A stretch of DNA of 7,770 nt from positions 1 through 7,770 of the forward strand of contig JAGOEH010000148.1 in NCBI GenBank assembly GCA_017997825.1, written 5' to 3'. Positions 1-4,311 of the stretch are shown in pieces. The notes under the pieces are model-generated. The model searched no databases. It was not told the DNA's origin and was given only the letters and a program-made list of their open reading frames with translations. This stretch comes from Candidatus Delongbacteria bacterium (GTDB lineage Bacteria > JAGOEH01). The stretch's first letter is position 1. Every line of letters begins with the position of its first letter. The position numbers and the translations under genes are program-made.

Positions 1-1
1 A

Positions 2-658
2 CGGATCGGTGTCTCGATGCTATCCTTCGACTATGTCACAGCCGACAATTACCGGGCGGTGGATTATCCGGAGCATCGGGCCAATTACTACTATTCCTAT
101 TGGAGTGTCGGTAATGTTATCGATTCCAGGGATCATCTGGTGTTTCCGTCGCGCGGAATCCTTTTTTACTGGCGGCTGCTGTTCAGCGATCACTACATTT
201 TTCAAAACAAACGCTTTCTTCAGGCTGAACTGAACAACCAGATCAATCTCTCGCTGTTGGATCCAGTGGCCTATCAATTGAACGTCGAAATCGGCTTTTC
301 CAAAAATGATCTTCCCTATGATCTACAGTTTCCGATCAACGAAAAGCACTATTTCCCAATTTACGGCAAGGATGAAACCTTCAGTTCCGGGAAGTTTCTG
401 GTTTCACACCAGTTGAGGTTTCGGCTGGCATCCTTCCAGAATGATATTTTCCGGCGTGAACTTTACGGAATCGCCGGAATCAGCGGAATGACCTCAATCG
501 ACAGCTTTACGGATATTTTTAAAATAAGCGGGGATAAACGATTCTGCGGTTATATGGGATTGATTCAGAATACTGTGATTGGTCACTTGCAGTTGATGGT
601 TGCCTTTGATAATGATCGGAATCACAACCTCTATTTTTTTATGGGGACTCATTTCTGA
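2..658 (+). CDS. C-terminal part of an outer-membrane beta-barrel protein (Omp85/patatin-type), 5' truncated
   Basis: The reading frame is open from base 2 to a TGA at 656-658, giving 218 residues with no convincing start, so the gene begins left of the window. The protein alternates polar and hydrophobic/aromatic residues in short stretches (for example LVSHQLRFRLASF) as transmembrane beta strands do, and ends LYFFMGTHF with a terminal Phe, the usual C-terminal signal for BAM-dependent barrel insertion. A DHLVFPSRG turn near bases 131-157 resembles the 'n-x-x-x-P-x-x-G' turn common in Omp85 (BamA/D15) barrels. The closing part, an IQNTVIGHL strand followed by a last strand after DNDRNHN, recalls the barrel end of patatin-like phospholipases fused to a D15 domain. 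I infer an Omp85-superfamily barrel, possibly the tail of such a patatin fusion; the N-terminal domain that would decide this is not visible. It faces gltX convergently, with 21 bp between stops and no clear terminator hairpin. Confidence 0.6.
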   Translation, partial: RIGVSMLSFDYVTADNYRAVDYPEHRANYYYSYWSVGNVIDSRDHLVFPSRGILFYWRLLFSDHYIFQNKRFLQAELNNQINLSLLDPVAYQLNVEIGFSKNDLPYDLQFPINEKHYFPIYGKDETFSSGKFLVSHQLRFRLASFQNDIFRRELYGIAGISGMTSIDSFTDIFKISGDKRFCGYMGLIQNTVIGHLQLMVAFDNDRNHNLYFFMGTHF

Positions 659-679
659 CCGGGGCGGATTGCATAGGGA

Positions 680-2119
680 CTATTCGACGGAGGCTGCGTA
701 ACGGCCAATAATATGCTGAAGCTGCTTGATGCATTTTTCCCGTCCGAAGATTTCGATGACGGTTGTCAATTCCGGACCGTGCATTACGCCGGTCAAGGCA
801 ATCCGGATCGGCATCCATAGATCTGCTTTTTTAGCTCCGGTGATCTGGGAGATTACTTTGGTCAGGCTCAAAAAACTTGTTTTATCGAGGATGGATTCGG
901 CCGCCATTTTTTCAGCCAGATGGTATAATACCTGTTGAGAAAGGGGATTTTTAAGAATATCGACGGCTTCCGGCTGATTGATTTCAAAGGTGTCGCGATA
1001 GAAGATCTCGGTCGCTTCGACAATATCATCGCCTTTTTGTAAGCTGTCCCGTACCGCCGCAATCATGCGCTCAATCTGTCCGGTATCGCTCAAATCCCGC
1101 CCGGATTGAATCAGAAACGGCCAGACCAGGTTCCGCAATGAATCCGCACTCAGGTGTTTCATATACTGGGCATTGACCCAATTCAGCTTGTTCAGATCGA
1201 ACACGGCGCCGGCTTTATTGACCCGGTCCAGAGAAAAAAGGCTGATCAGCTCATCCAAACTGAATAGTTCCTGCTCCGTCCCCGGGTTCCACCCCAATAA
1301 AGCGATAAAATTGAGCATGGCCTCCGGCAGGTATCCTTTCCTCTGATAGTCTTCGACAGCGACATCCCCCTGGCGCTTGCTCAATTTGCTGCGATCGTGG
1401 TTAAGTAGTAGGGGAAGGTGGGCAAATTCCGGTATCTGCCAGCCTAATGCCCGATAGAGGACAATGTGTTTGGGCGTACTGGGCAGCCATTCTTCTCCCC
1501 GGATAACATGGGTAATTCCCATCAGGTGATCATCGATAACATTAGCCAGATGATAAGTCGGATAGCCGTCCGATTTGATCAATATCTGATCGTCGATCAG
1601 TTGGGATTGGAATGCTACCTCACCCCGAATCTGATCCTGAAACGTAATCGCTTCATTTTCAGGCATTCTGAGACGAATCACGGAAGGCATGCCGGCCTTC
1701 AGGCGATCCTGAATCTCCTGCCGGGATAAATAACGGCATCGCCCATCATATTTGGGGGGTAGTTTGTCCGCTTCCATTTTGGCCCGCATCGTCTCCAGCT
1801 CTTCCGGCGTACAGAAACACCGATACGCTGCACCCCGTTCGATCAACTCCTGGGCGTACTGCTGATAAATCGTCAAACGCTGCGACTGATAATAGGGGCC
1901 TTCATCCGGTCGAATCCCACACCATTCGAGGGTATGGATCAGGTTTTCCACCGCCCCTTCCACATACCGGGCCTGATCGGTATCCTCAATCCTCAGAATA
2001 AAACAACCCTGGTGTTTTTTAGCTAGTAAATAATTATATAACGCGGTCCTCAACCCTCCAACATGCAGATAACCGGTTGGACTGGGGGCGAAACGGACAC
2101 GGATGGCAGTATGGGACAT
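680..2119 (-). CDS. gltX: Glutamyl-tRNA synthetase
   Basis: Cytoplasmic class I aminoacyl-tRNA synthetase that charges tRNA-Glu with glutamate using ATP. The 479-residue length is normal for bacterial GluRS. Visible signatures: the N-terminal RFAPSPTGYLHVGGLRTAL segment (residues 9-27), where HVGG stands for the HIGH motif; RIEDTD (43-48), a glutamate-site motif; and DRSKLSKRQGD (242-252), the KMSKS-type ATP-binding loop. A C-x-C pair at 101/103 followed by Tyr124 and Cys128 matches the spacing of the zinc site in E. coli GluRS; the position two after Cys128, His in E. coli, is Tyr here. The helical anticodon-binding region fills roughly residues 310-479. The ATG at 2117-2119 is preceded by AAGGAG (2126-2131) with a 6-nt spacer, which fixes the start. 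Transcription probably starts from the promoter at 2169-2197. Whether the enzyme is discriminating or also charges tRNA-Gln cannot be told from this alone. Confidence 0.98.
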   Translation of the reverse strand: MSHTAIRVRFAPSPTGYLHVGGLRTALYNYLLAKKHQGCFILRIEDTDQARYVEGAVENLIHTLEWCGIRPDEGPYYQSQRLTIYQQYAQELIERGAAYRCFCTPEELETMRAKMEADKLPPKYDGRCRYLSRQEIQDRLKAGMPSVIRLRMPENEAITFQDQIRGEVAFQSQLIDDQILIKSDGYPTYHLANVIDDHLMGITHVIRGEEWLPSTPKHIVLYRALGWQIPEFAHLPLLLNHDRSKLSKRQGDVAVEDYQRKGYLPEAMLNFIALLGWNPGTEQELFSLDELISLFSLDRVNKAGAVFDLNKLNWVNAQYMKHLSADSLRNLVWPFLIQSGRDLSDTGQIERMIAAVRDSLQKGDDIVEATEIFYRDTFEINQPEAVDILKNPLSQQVLYHLAEKMAAESILDKTSFLSLTKVISQITGAKKADLWMPIRIALTGVMHGPELTTVIEIFGREKCIKQLQHIIGRYAASVE

Positions 2120-2168
2120 CGGACACTCCTTGGTCTTGGTATGATCGTTCTAACTTTTTGGGCAATCT

Positions 2169-2197
2169 AATATAACTGAAAGGTTTAAAATTGTCAA
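2169..2197 (-). promoter_or_regulatory. Sigma-70-type promoter of gltX
   Basis: Reading the minus strand, TTGACA (2192-2197) is followed after exactly 17 bp by TATATT (2169-2174). This predicts a transcript start near base 2162 and a leader of about 43 nt before the gltX ATG at 2119. The -35 is a perfect consensus and the -10 differs by one base. The two DnaA boxes at 2217-2236 lie about 20 bp upstream of the -35, where a bound regulator could influence this promoter. Confidence 0.75.
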
Positions 2198-2216
2198 ACA
2201 AAATCATTCGAAAAAA

Positions 2217-2236
2217 TGTGGATAATTTGTGGATAA
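2217..2236 (-). promoter_or_regulatory. Two tandem perfect DnaA boxes
   Basis: The 9-mer TTATCCACA, the strict consensus binding site of the replication initiator DnaA, occurs on the minus strand at 2217-2225 and again at 2228-2236. The two copies have the same orientation and starts 11 bp apart, about one helical turn, so two DnaA protomers would sit on the same DNA face. They lie in an AT-rich stretch (about 25% GC over 2161-2290) between the gltX promoter and the end of the glycosyltransferase gene. The sites are seen directly; DnaA binding is inferred from the consensus. Confidence 0.65.
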
Positions 2237-2290
2237 CCCAATTTTTTTCTATTTTCTAATAATACGAATTCGGTATTTATAAATGCTTAC
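2237..2290. other. AT-rich tract next to the DnaA boxes (possible unwinding element)
   Basis: Directly beside the tandem DnaA boxes lies a very AT-rich tract with a run of seven T residues and alternating T/A-rich sequence; 2241-2280 contains only 7 G or C in 40 bases. An easily melted tract beside DnaA boxes is the usual arrangement of a bacterial origin unwinding region, but AT-rich intergenic DNA is common upstream of promoters too. I see no regular DnaA-trio series. The rest of the spacer up to 2390 holds no recognisable gene, hairpin or terminator. Confidence 0.3.
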
Positions 2291-2390
2291 TTATCGGTCA
2301 AGTTTGTAACGCAATGGAATACAATAGGATAGAAATAAGGTGTTTTTAGCCAGTGTGATGATTGAGGTAAGGGGGTGTAATTGATTCTGA

Positions 2391-3389
2391 TTAATGAGAT
2401 TGTGGATAATAAAGGCGAGTCAGAGTTTGAAGTTGATAGAAAACATCTTGGGGCGTAAGGGAGAGCATGCATTGAAAGTGGTGCCTGGGGCAGGCGGTGC
2501 TGCCGTGTAACGTACAGGGGGAGCAGGAGATCGATCGAGTCATAACATGGGTTTTAGGATTACCGGGAGCGAAACCCAGGCTGGGGTGGGTTGCTCCGAA
2601 CAGGCAGAGCAGGGGAATATTGAGAGCCGAGCTGAGATGAGCCGGCCCGGAATCGTTGGTCAGCATTAGGTCCTGTGAGGCGATAAGACGGATCAGATGC
2701 TCAATGCTCAGGTCCGGTCCCTGAATTTCGATGGAAGATGGGAAGCCGGATTGAATTCGACTCAGGTGGTTAGCTTCCTTCCTGCCGCCGATCAGCGTGA
2801 TCCGGTATTTTCCGGTAAGGAGGAGCATCTCGATCAATTGTTCCAGGTAGTTCAGCGGCCACTGTTTGGTGGGATAGCTGGCTCCGGGATGGATTCCGAG
2901 TCGGATCGATTCGGCAGGAGGGGATCGGAATGTATCCGGAATCAACAGACTGACTGGGGGAGGCTCCGTTGGCCGTTGGGAAGGGGAGAGCGCTGTCAGA
3001 TAGGACCGGGATGTGTCCAGATCGCAGGTCTTCTGGTGGGTCCAGGTCTTGAACACTCGGTAGAGATGACGTTTATGGTAGCGGTTGAATAATGATCTCA
3101 TCAGGATTTGGAGGGAATGACTGCGCAAATTGTCATGCAGATCGAATACAGTCAGAAACCTGAGAGAGCGGAGATGGGAGGCCAATCGTGGAAGGCTGGA
3201 ATAATCCTCCAGCCGGATCGGGATGACCGGTTGCGGGAAATAGGTTAATAAGGGAACATAGATGGATTTAGTCAGATAATAGATGGGGTTTTCAGGGTAA
3301 CAATCAGCCAGTGCCTGAACAAAGGAGGTGGTTAGGAGGATATCACCCAGTGAACTAAACCGAATGATCAGCAGGGGCTGGTTCTTCAT
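2391..3389 (-). CDS. Glycosyltransferase family 9 (heptosyltransferase-like)
   Basis: Probable GT-B fold glycosyltransferase of the ADP-heptose:LPS heptosyltransferase family, acting at the inner face of the cytoplasmic membrane in building lipopolysaccharide or another surface glycan. The 332-residue length is normal for the family. The N-terminus (LLIIRFSSLGDILLTTSF, residues 6-23) is the typical GT9 opening, and Asp16 in SSLGD aligns with the proposed catalytic Asp of WaaC. The C-terminal nucleotide-sugar domain shows HPGASYPTKQWP (167-178), LIGG (199-202), NDSGPAHLSSAL (245-256) and LFGATHPS (263-270), then a cysteine-rich SCSPC...CP...CM segment (288-308) common in GT9 members. The start at 3387-3389 fits the family N-terminus; a weak GGAA lies just upstream. 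The gene begins inside the 3' end of upp (35-bp overlap), suggesting co-transcription and coupled translation. Donor and acceptor sugars cannot be read from sequence, so I give no waa/rfa symbol. Confidence 0.9.
   Translation of the reverse strand: MKNQPLLIIRFSSLGDILLTTSFVQALADCYPENPIYYLTKSIYVPLLTYFPQPVIPIRLEDYSSLPRLASHLRSLRFLTVFDLHDNLRSHSLQILMRSLFNRYHKRHLYRVFKTWTHQKTCDLDTSRSYLTALSPSQRPTEPPPVSLLIPDTFRSPPAESIRLGIHPGASYPTKQWPLNYLEQLIEMLLLTGKYRITLIGGRKEANHLSRIQSGFPSSIEIQGPDLSIEHLIRLIASQDLMLTNDSGPAHLSSALNIPLLCLFGATHPSLGFAPGNPKTHVMTRSISCSPCTLHGSTACPRHHFQCMLSLTPQDVFYQLQTLTRLYYPQSH
2401..2409 (-). promoter_or_regulatory. Third perfect DnaA box, inside the 3' end of the glycosyltransferase gene
   Basis: TTATCCACA on the minus strand, in the same orientation as the pair at 2217-2236 and about 165 bp from it. 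It overlaps codons for the last residues of the family 9 glycosyltransferase (Tyr-Tyr-Pro-Gln). On its own a 9-mer could be chance; its significance comes from clustering with the other two. Confidence 0.45.
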
Positions 3390-4029
3390 TCAACGTTCCA
3401 AAAATTCGGTCACCGGCATCTCCCAAGCCGGGAACGATATATCCATGGACATCCAGATGGTCGTCAAGGGCAGCCGCATAGATCGGTACCTGAGGAAATT
3501 TAGCATGGATATGACGGATCCCTTCCGGGGCCACGATGATGGCGATGACTTTGATATTGACGCCGCCCATCGACATGATGGTGTCCAGGACTTTGCAGAT
3601 CGAACCGCCGGTAGCGATCATCGGATCGATAATAATAAAACGACGGCCGCTTAGGTTGGGGGAAATTTTGGTGTAATACTCAACCGGCTCCAGTGTCTCT
3701 TCGTTCCGGTAAAGCCCGATATGTTCGATCCTGGCATTCGGCAACATTTTCCATACTCCGGGTATCATGCCCAGACCGGCTCTTAAGATCGGTACAATCG
3801 TAATCTTCTTCTCATCCACAAAATTGGCATCGGTCTTGCATAACGGCGTTTCGATTCCCTGGCTGTACATCGGAATATCCGAGGTGGCTTCGTAGGTTTC
3901 AATGATGGCGATCTCCTCGATCAGCTCTTTGAAAACCTTTTTGTTGGTGGTTTTGCTTCGCAGTTTGCTGAGTTTGTGCTTGACCAGGGGGTGATCAATA
4001 ATGAACAGATTTTTCATCATTTCTTTCAT
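3355..4029 (-). CDS. upp: Uracil phosphoribosyltransferase
   Basis: Cytoplasmic salvage enzyme making UMP from uracil and PRPP. Diagnostic motifs: PILRAGLGM (80-88), the PRPP-binding loop DPMIATGGS (135-143), and the uracil-binding YIVPGLGDAGDRIFGT (197-212), all close to well-known UPRTases such as E. coli Upp. The protein is 224 residues against about 208-210 for typical members. The excess is a 12-residue tail after FGT (213-224), encoded almost entirely within the overlap with the downstream glycosyltransferase. The first ATG (4027-4029) has AGAGG five bases upstream and is preferred; the ATG-ATG pair at codons 4-5 would lie about 14 bases from that site. The promoter at 4158-4186 predicts a leader of about 120 nt; I see no clear PyrR-binding site or attenuator in it. 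Upp is first in a probable two-gene operon with the GT9 gene. Confidence 0.97.
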   Translation of the reverse strand: MKEMMKNLFIIDHPLVKHKLSKLRSKTTNKKVFKELIEEIAIIETYEATSDIPMYSQGIETPLCKTDANFVDEKKITIVPILRAGLGMIPGVWKMLPNARIEHIGLYRNEETLEPVEYYTKISPNLSGRRFIIIDPMIATGGSICKVLDTIMSMGGVNIKVIAIIVAPEGIRHIHAKFPQVPIYAAALDDHLDVHGYIVPGLGDAGDRIFGTLNEEPAPADHSV

Positions 4030-4157
4030 GGGTGACCTCTTTTCGACCCGAATCGCCCGGGTACGCGATACGATGATTTCCGGTCAGCTTCCGCCATATC
4101 CGGTCGACCATCTCGTTTCAATTCTAATCCATGCTCCTGTTCGGTCTAAATCTATTA

Positions 4158-4186
4158 AAAATAGTGTTCTACGGTGTAAAAGTCAA
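4158..4186 (-). promoter_or_regulatory. Sigma-70-type promoter of upp
   Basis: On the minus strand TTGACT (4181-4186) and TATTTT (4158-4163) are separated by exactly 17 bp. The predicted transcript start is near 4151, leaving a leader of about 120 nt before the upp ATG. The -35 is part of the inverted repeat at 4182-4208, so regulation may be shared with the divergent amylase promoter. Confidence 0.6.
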
Positions 4187-4208
4187 TAGGAATTATTTTT
4201 CTATTGAC
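4182..4208. repeat. Perfect 8-bp inverted repeat between divergent promoters
   Basis: GTCAATAG (4182-4189) and CTATTGAC (4201-4208) are perfect inverted copies separated by 11 bp of AT-rich DNA; the arm centres are 19 bp apart. Each arm contains most of a -35 hexamer pointing outward: TTGACT toward upp and TTGACA toward the amylase gene. The symmetry extends beyond the -35 core by a shared CTA, so it may be an operator overlapping both promoters. It may also be no more than two similar -35 regions placed back to back. Confidence 0.5.
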
Positions 4209-4232
4209 AATTGACCCGGTAGGTTGTTAATT
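4204..4232 (+). promoter_or_regulatory. Putative promoter of the amylase-family gene
   Basis: TTGACA (4204-4209) is a perfect -35; 17 bp further on is TTAATT (4227-4232), a weak -10 lacking the initial TA. A better-looking TATAGT lies at 4238-4243 but has no -35 at normal spacing. The expected leader is about 70 nt before the ATG at 4312. The weak -10 would suit an activator-dependent or inducible promoter, but that is inference. Confidence 0.35.
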
Positions 4233-4311
4233 GATCCTATAGTCCGGTTTTCTAACGGATGCTTTCATCTTATGCGATCAAGACGATTGATCTATTCCAA
4301 GGAGCCATTCA

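Noticed and set aside
659-679. Possible bidirectional terminator between the barrel gene and gltX
   Set aside because: The 21-bp gap contains no inverted repeat or T-run that would form an intrinsic terminator.
2237-2266. DnaA-trio series beside the tandem boxes (CTA/ATA-type triplets)
   Set aside because: Two CTA triplets occur but not in a regular three-base phase, and the tract is too AT-rich for this to stand out from chance.
2287-2472. 61-codon minus-strand frame spanning the glycosyltransferase 3' end and the spacer
   Set aside because: No ribosome-binding site and no recognisable protein features; its first half is just a shifted frame of the glycosyltransferase.
2697-3092. 131-codon plus-strand frame opposite the glycosyltransferase
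   Set aside because: Antisense to a clear GT9 gene, Gly/Arg-rich translation without domain features.
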